In this document: positions 13,101 through 24,395 of the stretch, one piece after another
How the letters are laid out: each line of letters starts with the position of its first letter
Position numbering within the stretch: position 1 is the first letter of the stretch
Assembly: GCA_033030425.1 (NCBI GenBank)
Contig: JAUFSD010000012.1
Coordinates: 372,001-436,000 of the forward strand
Origin: Verpa conica
Taxonomy: Eukaryota; Ascomycota; Pezizomycetes; Pezizales; Morchellaceae
Length of the DNA: 64,000 bases
Direction: 5' to 3'
Position numbers and translations under genes: made by a program
The notes under the pieces: generated by a model
The model's database searches: none
The model's input: the letters and a program-made list of their open reading frames with translations, nothing else
What the model was told of the DNA's origin: nothing

Positions 13101-13395
13101 ATCCGTCTTTTGGTTCCATCTTCAAGAGTAGTGATTTTAACTCTGCATCGCACTCATGAAGAGGTCCGTCTTTACCGTTGAGTGTTTGTAGAGCTGTCGA
13201 TTGTGGGTTTGCATCCACAAAATTCTGTAAATTAACAAGGACTATGCTGAGGGAACTGAGCTCTTTTGAAAGTTCCTGGAGATCTTTTGTTGCTCGTTTC
13301 ACTCCGCCTATATACCCATATCCTAATGCTGTCACTTGTCCTGCGAGCTGTACAAGGCCGACTATGCTCGCCGCGAGGCCCACGATCTCTGCCAT
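10142..13395 (-). CDS. NLR immune-type receptor: fungal N-terminal domain, NACHT, ankyrin repeats (946 aa)
   Basis: Six exons splice in frame; introns are 12925-12982, 12745-12805, 12375-12567, 12298-12349 and 11682-11730. Residues 1-140 (MAEIVGLAASIVGLVQLA...) match the fungal STAND N-terminal (HeLo-like/PF17111) type. Residues about 200-230 hold the usual linker before the nucleotide-binding domain (VLNWLYPEDF, TGTWLL). NACHT: Walker A GIPGAGKT at 235-242, Walker B IVIDALDE at 335-342, then LFLTSRQHPED. The segment LVHYTVQEYLV marks the winged-helix region. From about 665 to 925 there are 8 or so ankyrin repeats (TPLHxAA-like). Such proteins sense non-self or stress and oligomerise to trigger cell death or defence. 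All catalytic motifs and splice sites are intact, so it looks functional. It lies next to the giant palindrome, in a repeat-rich setting typical of fungal NLRs. Confidence 0.92.
12350..12374 (-). other. 25-bp micro-exon encoding the NLR Walker A core
   Basis: This exon is bounded by an upstream intron of 193 bp (GTACGT donor at 12567, TGACTAA branch, GGTAG acceptor) and a 52-bp downstream intron (GTATTG donor). It encodes the residues P-G-A-G-K-T-F-L. Only this joining gives the canonical GIPGAGKT followed by SSMVIDHL; reading through either intron hits stops. Confidence 0.85.
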
Positions 13396-14060
13396 TCCTT
13401 CTACCGGCTGTACCAAAGAAGTTTTGTTGAACCGATGGTTTTGTAAGTAACTGGAGGTGGATGAATGTTGATGATCGGTTGTAGTACTAGTACGCCTTAA
13501 TCTACTGTGCCACTGGAGCCTGATATGTGCGGGGTGCAGCATGTAGCTGTCTGCACGTTCAGCGTATCATCCATCATGGCGCCTCAACTACTAGTAGAGT
13601 TTTAGCCTACCAACCATATTTCTCCAAGGTAAGGTTCCAGAAAAGAGAATAACATCCTTGAAAAATTAATACTAGATAACTTAACCCGAAAGAATAATGC
13701 CATATTCCCAGGATATGAGTTATCAGCTTATCTTATACTATAATTGTGAATTTAGTAGGCTTGGCTCGATATGAGGAGCGACTCGGAAGCAAGCCTGACC
13801 CTCACTGGCCCTGATTGACCCCTTTCCCCTTCCCCACAACTACTACGCGACTAAGGTCAATACTCTAGGTGTTAAAGTATTAGATAATTATATTAGATTA
13901 GGTTCTATTGAATATATAGGAGGGTTTCCCGAGAGGTGCCATAACAGCACCCGATTCTTATGTTAGATTAGTCGGGCACCATGTCTTTCCCATCCGTAAT
14001 CTTTCCCTTCCGAAAGGTACGTTCATTCATTCAGAGCAATAGATATGGGCCAACACTACA
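13396..14060. other. Intergenic between NLR and palindrome
   Basis: Holds the NLR upstream region. The minus-strand open frame extends to 13542 before the chosen ATG, so an earlier start at 13540-13542 is formally possible, but the chosen MAEIVG start is the family-typical one. The remainder is AT-rich, without genes. Confidence 0.5.
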
Positions 14061-15192
14061 AGGTTGAGATATTAAATATATGTATGTTCTGGCCCGTTCG
14101 GGGGACGCTGCCTATCGGGGGGACGTCCCCTGGACGGGCCGGCCTGTTGGAGGGATATCCCCCCAATGGGCTACCTGTTGAGGGGATATCCCTCCAATGG
14201 GTAGCTATAAATCAGTTTTATAGGGCATCCCCTCAATGGGCTACCCATTGGAGGGACACACTGCATCCCCTGAACAGGTAGACAGCTATTTTACCCTATT
14301 AAATCATATTTTACCCAAGTACATCGCTTATAAAGCGCCCATATTTATCAGATAACATATAACCATTATTTGCTACCAAAAAGCGCCCACAATATACAAA
14401 TCCCTAGAGACAACAACCCATGGTATAAAATCACAAAAAATCTTAAAATAATCTTAGGATAGGCTGATATTTTTCTGACTACTCACTTAATTTATTTAGG
14501 ATTTCCTGTATTAATTGAGTCATGATTTATCACCTACCCATATGGGGGACACTGGTATTCCTCCAACAGGTAACCCATTCAGGGGATGCCTGCCTGTCCG
14601 CTCCCAGGCTGGCCCGTTCAAGGGACGTCCCCCCAACGGGCCAGCCTGGGAGCGGACAGGTAGGCATCCCCTGAATGGGTTACCTGTTGGAGGGATACCA
14701 GTGTCCCCCATATGGGTAGGTGATAAATCATGACTCAATTATTTCAGGCACACCCTAAAAAAATTAACTTAGTAGTCAGAAAGATATTGGCCTATCTTGA
14801 GATATTTTAGGGATTTTTTATTATTTTTATACCATGGATTGTTATCTCTGGAGATTTTTATATTGTAGGCACTTTTTGGTAGAAAACAATAGTTATATGT
14901 TATCTGATAAACATGGGTGCTTTATAAGTGATGCACTTGAGTAAAATAGCAATGTACTAGGGTAAAATAGCTGTCTACCCGTTCAGGGTACGCTGTGTGT
15001 CCCCCCAATGGGCTACCCATTGGGGGGATGCCCTATAAAACTGATTTATTGCTACCTGTTGGGGGGATATCCCCTCAATGGGTAGCCCATTAGGGGGATA
15101 TCCCTCGAACAGGCTGGCCCATTCAGGGGACGTCCCCCCGATAGGCAGCGTCCCCCGGACGGGCCAGAACATATACACAAACCAACAACCTA
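14061..15192. repeat. Giant nested palindrome (foldback element), arms about 565 bp
   Basis: The two halves are inverted copies around a symmetry point at 14626/14627, with no spacer: the centre is GGGACGTCCC. Base x pairs with about 29253 minus x. The inner 110 bp of each arm are almost perfect, so the same 72-aa open frame appears on both strands. The outer arms differ by perhaps 10-15 percent, mostly transitions with few indels. The GC-rich ends contain small palindromes of their own, such as GGGGATATCCCC and CAATGGGTAGCCCATTG, alternating several times; the middle of each arm is AT-rich. No transposase is encoded. Best read as a foldback-type, non-autonomous mobile element or an inverted duplication. 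I could not define a target-site duplication. Confidence 0.9.
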
Positions 15193-15347
15193 TTCAGGAG
15201 CATTATGCGCACTACTGTCTTTTAAGCCACTCCGTTATCCTATCCTTCTCCCACCTATTTCTACATTCTTCATCAAGCCGAATATCCAACTTCATCGATT
15301 CGTTTCTGTGTTCCGTGGTGAATATACGGTAGAAATTATCTGGTGAT

Positions 15348-16598
15348 TCATACAGATGATTCACAGTCTTCGGTCAGATCGACTTTGTCTAGAAACCTAC
15401 CTAATAGAGGGTCCGATGCCGGGGTGCTAGGAGTACTTGCGGTATCGGTCTCTACCGGAAAGTTATCGAGGATATAGCGTTCGTAACGGATCAGACGAAG
15501 ATATTCGAGACCAGGAAAGGCCACTTCTGGTTGGAAACTTTTTCCACTATTAGATACCCATTAGCAATCATTGAGCGGAAATCAGACTGAGCAAATAGAA
15601 GATTACCTTTTTCCCGAGAGTCAATATCGAACCTGAAGGATGACTTATCCTGTAGACAAGCCAACTACTCCCTGTTTAGTATAGACCGTTTTTCCCAGAC
15701 TCAAGCCATACAAACTCTCCACGGGATATCCGTGCTAGCTTTTTGAGGAGCTGTGAATTAGATAGAATTCGTTACAAAGGATCTCCAATCATTCCGTATA
15801 GATTGACTGCTGTCCTATGCCGTCATACCATCGATCTGCCGACCCAGTGTCCATGATTGCCAGGGCTACAAAACTTGAAACCCCTAACCCGCGTCCCTAT
15901 CCCAGGTGATCGTGAAATTCCGACTCTTGAACCATTTGAAAAGCTTTTAGATATTGGTGGATATACAAACGACAGAATCTGTTGGGTTTAGGTCAAATAC
16001 TTTACTCCATCAAGAAGGAATATGTTTCGCCACCCAACAATGGTATTACACCATCTAATCTTCATAATTTCTGTGGCCTAGGCAGGCTGTCCTCCAACTA
16101 GGTGGAACATGACTAGTAGTGATTCGAGAAGCTCGTCGGTCATCCGTAGCGATCGGAGAAACCGAAACCCCCCTTGGCGAAGGGGTCTAAAGCTCTCGCT
16201 CCATTTGGTAGTCTCGTGTCTCGAAGAGCAACCACAAGGACAGAGAGTCGAGGAGACTTTGTACTAGACTTCATCGATTCCACGGCACTGCTTGGTGACT
16301 CTATTGAGCCATGTACTTCCAGTGGGCGTCCAAAACGAATCTTAATAAGAGCTCCTATTCCAGGACTGTTGCTGCTGGTATACGTGTTTGTGGTGAAGGG
16401 ATTATAGAGAGATGTCATTGCGTGTAGTCGGGGAATCTCAGGAAGTGGACTAAATTGCCCATCTACAGTGGGCTCTGTAGATGAGAAGGAGATATATCTA
16501 CTTGCAGCCCTAGGGGAGATACAGGAAGCCCTGGGAGCTGTGGGGTTGTGTTGGATGGCTCTAGATGTGCCCCACACGGTGCTATATATGGAGAACAC
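15348..16598 (-). pseudogene. Relic of an unrecognised protein gene
   Basis: On the minus strand a 152-aa open frame (16140-16598) is followed by mostly coding-like sequence broken by several stops. Near 15380-15660, two protein-like segments in different frames abut. The first contains SSFRFDIDSREKG and FRSMIANGYL; the second contains FQPEVAFPGLEYLRLIRYE and ends DKVDLTEDCESSV-stop. One missing or extra base at about 15545-15555 would explain the frame change. Alternatively an intron with donor GTAATC and branch GCTAAT lies there, but its phase does not fit. I cannot name the family. Confidence 0.35.
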
Positions 16599-17458
16599 TC
16601 ACGTGTTTTATAACTAAAAAGGCGCGAGTGATAGTATATGACATTCAACGCCGGAGCTAATAACATTGATAAATGCGATTATACTCGAGATCATCCTCGT
16701 AATGTAGTCACAAAGATTAGACTCCAGCTTGAGAATTTATTACATATTAACATACCGAGAATTCATTTTCTATTTACCGCTAAATAACTCATGTGGTAAT
16801 GGAAATTACATATAGTCGCTAGGACCGCTGGATAAGAAAGTTACTGTAGGCTACATGGTGTTTCATACGAGCAAAGACCAAGTAGAGGAAAGCAGATATC
16901 ATAAAGAGGGGACAAATCTATGATAATATCAATAACAGAACGAAATAGCTCTACATACTATTCTGTGCTGCTTACAAAAGACAGGTATCGTAGTGGCTGA
17001 TATCTTTTAGCTTTTTAATGCTAGCGTGCGCCACAGTACCGTACATTAGCCTCACAATGACTAATATAAAGCAGTAGTAGTCAATACCAGAGCATTTATT
17101 ACTGCCCGGGAGGGGGCTACTGAGCCATATGTAATAGTTCACTTGGGAACCGTTGTGATTCCCAGCTTCAATATATCAGCTAATACCATAATACTTAAAA
17201 TATAAGGGTTAAGGCTAGGATAGAGTCACACCAATAGTACCAATCCAAGCTAAAGAGCAGTAAGAGCAATAGTTCGCTCAGGCGATAAGGGGACATTCAG
17301 AATAAAGAGACTTACATATATACTCAAGTTTGTATACTAGAGTAGTAACCTCACCAATAGAGACCGCTCATAGCTAGAGACACCATCGGTGGAGAAAAAG
17401 CAGACTAAAACCCCAAATAACCACCGCATAGCAACGTAGTTTTTAGAGGGGCAAGTTA

Positions 17459-17472
17459 CAGTATAATCGCAA
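17459..17472 (+). repeat. Solo copy of MITE terminal sequence
   Basis: The 14 bases TACAGTATAATCGC equal the outer end, including the TA, of the MITE inside the intron at 26.3 kb. No partner inverted end was found nearby, so this may be a deleted or decayed copy. Confidence 0.4.
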
Positions 17473-17615
17473 GGATGATCTAGGGTTTAGGGTTTATCAA
17501 GTATAATTACTAATTCATCGTGCGTCACTTGGACATGGTCCGCAGCTATCCACCACCCCCAACAATCTGGATAAAATCCCACATCTTTTTTTCGTCGTCA
17601 GCAATCCTACCTACC

Positions 17616-18396
17616 ATGAAGCTCTCCTTGGCCGTATTACCGCTCCTGTGCTCGCTCACCTCCGCACAGCTACTCTTTCCCCTTCTCTTCAAGGAGGGCG
17701 CCCCAGCCGGAAAAGAAAAGGAAAATAACAACAACAATATGGCATCCCACCATACTGGACAGAAGCCTCTTCGGCCAGACGATGAGTTGTTCAGTAACGA
17801 CAAACCGGAAGGGACCCCGCTTCTCCCAGATATACTCAATATCGATAGATCCATTTCTCTGTTCTCGGAGTTGACTAGGAAGATCGAGTCGATCTCGGTG
17901 CGGGTCTCGGATCGCGACGTCAACACAACTATTTTAGCGCCTACTAATGTTGCGATCACGAGATTGCCGAGAAAACCGTGGGAGGATCCGGACGATGAGG
18001 GTGCGGGCGGCAATATCTTTAGCGATATCTATAAGGGACTTGTGGGCGAGGACCGCGCTTCGAGGAATGAAAGGATATTCGTCGAGGTGCACTGTATTGA
18101 TGTTTCGCCGTGGCCGAAGGGCGAGAAGACGAAGACGCTGCAAGGAAAGGAGGTGTGGTGGGATGAGGAAAAATCTGATGATGGCAGAAGTGTTATCAGA
18201 ACGGTATGTTTGAGCCCCCTTTAGGGTCAAAACTTGGCTTTCGTCCCTTTACTTCAATACTTTGTTACCCATGGCTGACTGATCTCTTTCGACTTATTAG
18301 ATATATCCTGACAACATTCGTGTGGAAACACGTAAAGGAGAAGCTTCCAACGGCGAAGTTTGGGTCATAAACGGTGTCATCAACTACGCAGAGTAA
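17616..18396 (+). CDS. Secreted FAS1 (fasciclin) domain protein (227 aa)
   Basis: One 97-bp intron (18204-18300; GTATGT...TTATTAG, CTGAC branch) is in phase 0. A signal peptide (MKLSLAVLPLLCSLTSA) is followed by a short polar linker with an Asn run, then a single FAS1 domain from about residue 65 to the end. Diagnostic pieces are LLPDILNIDRSISLF, NTTILAPTNVAI, the GEDRASRNERIF helix and NGEVWVINGVINYAE at the C-terminus. FAS1 domains mediate adhesion or surface binding. This small single-domain form resembles fungal FAS1 proteins of the secretory pathway or vacuole (from memory). The ATG was chosen because it starts the signal peptide; the frame stays open further upstream but without another ATG that improves it. 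Confidence 0.88.
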
Positions 18397-18716
18397 TCCA
18401 GACCGACCAACTCCCTTCACCATCAACACTGTAATAAGACTGCCCGGATTTGATTTACGACTTTTATACGACTTGACATTGCTTTCTCGACTGTTTATTG
18501 CTTTTTTTTATTATAACTCTTTGGGGTTCATTCGTTTTAGCCGCACTTAAGCCTGGCTAATAAGGACTATAAGGATTTGTTTGTTTGTTGTATTTTTTAT
18601 TACGCATAATCAAGATAATATTTCCTGGTACTCTCGTACATTGAAACCCCCCACAGCGAGACTTGATAAAAGAAACAGAAAAAACGAAACCCTCCACAAT
18701 GATAAGAACACAAAGT
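18397..18716. other. Convergent 3' region
   Basis: About 320 bp between two converging genes, presumably their 3' UTRs. T-rich runs and a poly(A)-like AATAA-rich context are present. No other feature seen. Confidence 0.5.
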
Positions 18717-19288
18717 TTACTGAGGATCAGCATAATCATACACCAACTTCCTAGTAATCACCTTACCGGTATCATCCTTTGTAAACTTAAGATGACGAAC
18801 ATATAATCTTTTATCATCAATAGTCTCAAACCCCCAGATCTAAAAAGAAAACCCCCCCCCCATCAGTAACAACCCCAACCATATAACCTATAAATAAAAA
18901 TAAAAATAAAAAAAAGAGTATATATCTCACCTGCTGAGCAGTCCACTGATTCTCTTTATTAACGACATAACTCTCCACCGCACCGTCCGTCTCAACCTCT
19001 GGCAAGAAGTTACTCTTCAAGAACTCATCTTCAACCTCAGACGGCTTCAAGCGTCGGCTCTTTCCCATCAGCTTCCCGAAGAGGTGGTCTTCGTGCTCAC
19101 GCTCACTATTGAGTACATTAGAACACCTACTCCAGGGGGGATAAAGGGGAGGGGGAAACATACGTCCAATCCAAAGTCCGCAGCTCGGTAGTACCCTGAA
19201 TACCTCCCGTGAGCGTTTGCACGATATCGATATGCTCTACGCCTTCATCGTCTCTATAATGCTTAATGTCGAGTAAGATATTCGCCAT
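18717..19288 (-). CDS. Small conserved fungal protein of unknown function (140 aa)
   Basis: Three exons join in frame; introns 19106-19163 (GTATGT...CAATAG) and 18840-18930 (GTGAGA...TTTTAG). The protein starts MANILLDIKHYRDD. It has repeated short beta-strand-like pieces (HIDIVQTLTGGI, GTTELRTLDWT, EHEDHLFGKLMGKSRR, WTAQQIWGFETIDDKRLYV, KVITRKLVYDY), suggesting a small beta-barrel, perhaps lipocalin-like. No signal peptide or membrane segment, so probably cytosolic. I recall similar proteins in other filamentous fungi, always unnamed; no function can be stated. Confidence 0.82.
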
Positions 19289-20283
19289 AGCGATAGCTTT
19301 ACGCTTGAGCCATCCGATCCCTTGCTATTTGAACCTTTAGCTCAATTCCCGAATAGATGATAGGGAGATGGGGGAGGAATACCAATGTAAGAACCTCATC
19401 AGTGTCATCTGAGAGGGTTTTGTTCTAAACCCGTACAACACACACTACGTCAGTGTTGCAACGCTGGAGAGGGGAATGCAACATACCATCCAGAACTTCC
19501 CCGTCAAGTCCTTCATTGTAGTTGTTGCTGGAGCTGCCATTGTTGCTTAATTGAGTAGGATGTAATGTGGAGTTTGAGAAAGGTACAAGATGGCTTTTTA
19601 TACACTCTGGGAGAGGGGATGGATGGATTGATGGATGGATGGAGGGGGGGCTCCCCCTCCACCTCCACCTATTACAAGTAGAGTACGGGGAAAGCAACCG
19701 ACATGCATGATGCAGTACCACGTCCCTGAAAAATTGCTTCTTTTTTCTTTTTTCCTTTTTTTCACATGCAAATTGTACTCTACCCCCCCCGTATATACTG
19801 TACTAGTAACATTCCCCACCCCCCGGTAATATTTCCTCGGGAGCCCGTGCTCCGGCCGTACTTCCATCTGGAAATAAAAATAAAATTGTAAAAAGAAAGG
19901 GGGAGATGGAGGGGAAAAAAGTAGATACATATGATAACCAAGAGGGAAGAGAAAAAACAAATTGCGCCTAGGCCTGAGGAGCATGTAAACCTAATTTATC
20001 CACCTTTTTACTTATGGGGTTTCCCTCTTTCCTTCCTTTCCTCCGGCTTCCTCTCCCTCTCCCCCTCTTCCTCTTGCTAATCCCTTTAATCCAGCTTACC
20101 GTTAATTCCGCTTCTATAGCAGCAGCATAGGAAAAAGTAAAAGTAAAAAAAAGTAATAAGCGTAAAAGAAACCTCCGAATAAACTTACAAAAAAAGGAGC
20201 AAGCAATAATTAATAGTAATTTTGTTTTAGACAAAAAAAGAACTAAGTAGCCAAGTAACAAAACAAAAAAACGGGACAAAACC
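19289..20283. other. Intergenic with simple repeats
   Basis: Holds the upstream region of the 140-aa gene and the 3' region of rsc4. Contains a GGAT/GATG microsatellite (about 19618-19646), polypyrimidine and polypurine tracts, and several A/T runs. Open frames here are low-complexity shadows. Confidence 0.55.
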
Positions 20284-23118
20284 CTAATTCGGCAACAAAC
20301 TCACAAACACCCTAAATCTCTCCAATTCCCAACCTCCTGTTGTTTTAGATGTAACAAGAGTACACTCAATAGTATTAACAGCACCCGGATTCAGCCTCAC
20401 CTCGAAGGGAGGCTCCTCCTTCTTCTTCTGCTGTGCAGTCCACGGGGAGATGATCTTACTCGCGTTGTTGTTAACCTTATGCTCCACATTAAGCTTATAA
20501 GAGCGATGAGCGAGGCCAGCCGCCGAGAGCGTAGGTGTGACAACAACGGTATGGCAATCCGGCGGAAGGTGTAGAAAGAATTGAGTCGTAACTTTACGAT
20601 CATCCGGCGAGAGGTCCTTTGTGAACTTGTGTTCTGTAGCCACACCCGGAGCAGATGTGATCCGGAAGTTTGTAATTAAAGCACTTGACGCGTCTAAATA
20701 AAAAAGAATACCCGGCCTGGTTAGCGCTAGAGATAGACACGTGAACGGAGCTTCTTACCTTTGCCCTCGGCACGATATCTTGGCTCTTCAAAGTACCCCG
20801 CATTTTGCCTATGATTGGGAGGTGCAGGAACAGGCACGTTGAGCGGGGGGCTGTGGGATGGCCCTGGCGCTGGGGTCGCACTCAACCGCTGTGGGGGAGG
20901 CGGCATAGTGTTCGGGACGGGAGGACTCATCTGCGACCGCGGTGTCCGCGACGCCGAAGTCGCGCGAAGCGTTATGGTTTCACTTGGCGGGGACTTTGAT
21001 CTACCAGTACCAACAGACTCAGGCTTCTCGGGAGTCCGAGACCTTGTGATTCTTACTGGGACAGGTGCCAACCCACCTACTGGTAATGAGGTAGGAGCAG
21101 CCACTGGGGCCACAGGAACCACAGGCGGTGGCAGAGTGACGGGAGTGGGTGTTGGAGGCGTGGGAGCTTTCTTGGGTGTCATGCTGCGACTTACATTGTT
21201 CGTCTGCTTAGCAGGACTAGTAGCAGCAGAATTCCCATTAGTGATTGGTGACACTGATGGTGCTGCAGGCGACCGAGATGGAACCCGTGTCTTTGAAGCA
21301 GGATGCGGTGGAGGTGCCGCTACGGGGAGGTTGGTTGCGGCTTGCTTGTTCCCGACATTGAGTCTGATTTTTGGACCCGTTGAAGCCAGTGTTTCCTGCG
21401 GCTTCTGTGGGGATTGAGCACGATGCGCTGCAACATTTAGACGTAGCTTGATCCCGCTGGGGGTGCCATTTGGCACGTCTCCTGCTTTCGCTTTACCTTC
21501 GGCCAGACGCTTTACGAAGTATTCCTATAAGATCAGATATAAAGATTAGCCAGATCCCTAAAAATAGACTAAGTGTTGCTTACGTTCAACCTACGAGCAT
21601 CTTTAACGATATCGCTACCCTCGTCGTTGAACTCTTCGGCATTCTTCTTGATCAAGTTGACTGCATTTTCAAAATCCGACCATTTGGTATATTCTCCTTG
21701 CGAAATCTTCTTTTTGATCATATTAAGAGAAATTGGCTGTTTGATGATACGGAAGTATTCACCATACAGCTTTTTACTCGGAAGATTCAAAAAGTAGTGA
21801 GCAACGGGCTCGCCTCTAAAAAAAACACATTAGTTACTATTCGGGAAGAAAAAAAATATCAAAATCACCGGAATAAATGAATGACCAGAAGGGGAAAAAT
21901 TAAGACATTATTATATGTGCTCTTGGAGGTGAGGGCCAGGGTTACTTGGTAACGAGGACAGGGAAAGAATACTAGACGAAAGAGAGAAAGAAAAATACAG
22001 CGAAATAAAGAAAAAAACTTACTGCTCATCAACTAAAGCCATCATATCATCCACAATCTGCATCTGAGTCTGCTGCAACGATGCTGGAGATGACTTTGAA
22101 TTCCTACTCGGTCTGCCAGGCGTCGGTTGTGCACCGGTACTATCCTCGCGCTTGACATGTCGATTGGTCTGTTCAGCCATATAGCTATCGATTACATTGC
22201 GGACTCGGATAGAGTCGCTGTGGACTTGGCTTTTTGGCTTGTTGTAGGTAGCCGCATTTTGGCACATGAGAAGCAGATCTGACTGGACATCTTGCAGAGT
22301 GGCGTATTGGTTGTTGTTGAGTTTAGTCTGTGTGATGCAGCGATCGGGGGTAAGTGGGGTACTGGGGATTACTAGGGTGGGGGTGGAGTGTTTAGTTACG
22401 CACCTGGATCTCGTGCAGTGAGATGGGGGATTTTATCTTCTGGTAATAGTCTGGGTACTGTGACTTGAAACAAGTCAGTAACGGGGGGGTTCACTTGACA
22501 GCTGGAGAAGCGACAGGCTTACTGGGCTGGGGAGCTTCTCAAAGTGTTGGCGAACATGTCGGTTTCTGCAGGGTGGATTGAAACACTTGCATTAGCATTG
22601 GGAATTGGCGACGAGTCAAAAGAAAGCATCAGGGGGAGCATATAAGAATAGTACAGAGCTCTGTGGGGATATATATCATGGCCTACCTCTCTTGATGATT
22701 CATGATGGCATTCAGTAGGCCCTGGCCAAGGGCTTGAGTGGATGTCCCATCTGGCCCGTTTGTGCCATTTGTGCCATTTGCCCCATTTGCCCCATTGTGC
22801 TGGAGAGCAGAGGCAGCAGTCTTGGGAGGGAGACTTCGTTAGCTAAAGTGTGTGGAGTAGGAGGAGCATAGCATTGCTTGAGCCTCATCAGGGATACCAC
22901 AACCACGCGAGAAGGTTGAGCAAAGCTTCGGTCTCTTAAGGTCGCGTTCCATCCATCCCTCCTCTTCCTCATCTCTCCGGGGAAACCCCACCAAACCAAC
23001 GACACACCCCACTGCAACAGAAAGGCCAAAGACGACTCACCGATTGCTTTCTCCGTTTCCTTGCCCGATCGTCGCCATCGGGAGTAGGCGATGCCTGTAC
23101 AGCCTTGCGCTTATCCAT
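20284..23118 (-). CDS. rsc4: RSC chromatin-remodelling subunit Rsc4-like, tandem bromodomains (673 aa)
   Basis: Eight exons; introns 22821-23040, 22566-22686, 22458-22522, 22328-22403, 21816-22022, 21525-21583 and 20694-20758. All phases agree. The N-terminus is basic (MDKRKAVQ...RARKRRKQS, a likely nuclear signal), followed by an Asn-Gly repeat linker. Bromodomain 1 covers about residues 60-150, with the acetyl-lysine-binding Asn in AATYNKPKSQ. Bromodomain 2 covers about 205-310 (NLPSKKLYGEYFRIIKQPISL, then NAEEFNDEGSDI with its Asn). A Pro/Ser/Thr-rich region follows, then a C-terminal beta-rich domain (ALITNFRITSAPG ... VNTIECTLV) typical of fungal Rsc4. Rsc4 binds acetylated histone H3 and helps target the RSC remodeler. 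Its promoter is shared with the divergent cks1 gene. Confidence 0.92.
22755..22797 (-). repeat. 9-bp minisatellite in rsc4 coding sequence
   Basis: Two variants of a 9-bp unit occur twice each (TTTGTGCCA and TTTGCCCCA on the plus strand). They encode an Asn-Gly-Ala/Thr linker (NGANGANGTNGTNG) between the N-terminus and bromodomain 1. The unit length is a multiple of three, so copy changes keep the frame. Confidence 0.85.
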
Positions 23119-24395
23119 CTGGGCGATAATAGAATAACAGTTGTGGGAAGTCGAATGTCTTTGAGTAGCGCAGTAGGGAGAGTTGGGGGGTGGACGCGAC
23201 CCTTTTTTTTTCGCGACTTGGGGGGGTTTTGTTCAAGAGGGAGAGGCGCGCCTTTTTTTTATTATTTTTTTCTTTAGTGGCACCGTAGTTTGCAGATGTT
23301 TTTGAAGAGCTGCAGACACCACACACGCACACAACAAGCTTCCACTCGGAGTGATGCGATGGAGAATATCAAATGGAATTCTGAGTGCACGGCGGGGGGG
23401 GGGATAGCGGGCTTCTGGGCTTCTTTTTCGTTCTCTGGTGTTGATCGTGGTCGCTGAACGGGGAAAGCCACACACGTTCTAGGCAAAGTTACACACTCGT
23501 TTCGAGGAAAGGGAACAATAGGATTGTGCTGTGGGAGGGAAGGGAGGGTTGGGGGGGGATGGGATAGGGATAGGGATGGCAGGAGGGGTCATGTGACGGT
23601 GGTGGATGCATTCAGCCACACATCGGATGGGAGGGGAGACGTTGTGTGGCAGTAGCTGCACCCACCCAGAGTGTATGTGCTACATGTATACATGTATTTA
23701 TGTGTGTGTGTTGATATGCGTGGATACATGACTGTGTGGATGGGTGTCTGTAGAGTACATGTATGGATACGGAATAAGTGTGTATTATTCCATGTGTGTG
23801 TGCCATCCTCCCTCTGTATCAACTCAACGCATCTTCGGGCCACTTTGAAAGTAAACAAGAGAGGCTGACAGACGCTCAGGGACTTGTGCTGCTACTACTA
23901 CTTAACTATCATCTGTTCTCCTCTGCTGCCCTGCGTCCCCTCTCCTCTCCATCCCACTGCTGCCAGTTCTGCTCTCAGCATCTTGCCCCTTGTCTCTTGT
24001 TCTTGCCTCCATTGTGGCTGTTGGCCGAGAACGTTCCTCCTCCCAAGCGATCCCTTGTAAACAAAGTGGTTGCCATCGACAGGCAGCACAGCAGCACCTC
24101 AGCAACAGAGCCGCCCAGCCAACCCATCGCTGTATCCTGGACAGGAACACAAGCACGCGTCTCGGTCCGTCCCTTCTCTGAAACCCCTCTCCCCTCCCCT
24201 CACTCCCACTACAACCCCCCTTTCATCCACTCTACCCCCCCCCCCCCACTTTCCGATAACTTTGGTTGTTTGTTTGCGCAGTGCTCTGATACCTCCCCCT
24301 CATTCAGACATAAATAGTCCGCCACACCTCACAGCTTCGCCGTCAATAACTCTACCTGTCTTACACTTTAGTCCCAACGAATCGCCCAGAATCGA
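23119..24395. promoter_or_regulatory. Divergent promoter region of rsc4 and cks1
   Basis: About 1.28 kb between two head-to-head start codons. Contains pyrimidine-rich stretches next to the cks1 ATG, runs of G/C, and a TG/TA-rich microsatellite region (about 23670-23770). Several open frames here are low-complexity and unsupported. The pyrimidine-rich 200 bp before 24396 look like a fungal core promoter. Confidence 0.5.

Larger units (their letters stand above)
15193..17615. other. Gene-poor stretch with a relic gene and relic repeats
   Basis: Apart from the broken minus-strand gene described separately, this stretch holds AT-rich sequence with many stops, a solo MITE-like end at 17459 and a short TTTAGGG-type doublet at about 17483-17496. 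The last 100-200 bases should be the promoter of the FAS1 gene. Confidence 0.5.

Noticed and set aside
14515..14738. Identical 72-aa open frames on both strands
   Set aside because: They exist only because the palindrome is self-complementary; no start context, domain or codon signal.
17480..17500. TTTAGGG doublet suggesting telomeric sequence
   Set aside because: Only two units, in the middle of a gene-bearing contig.
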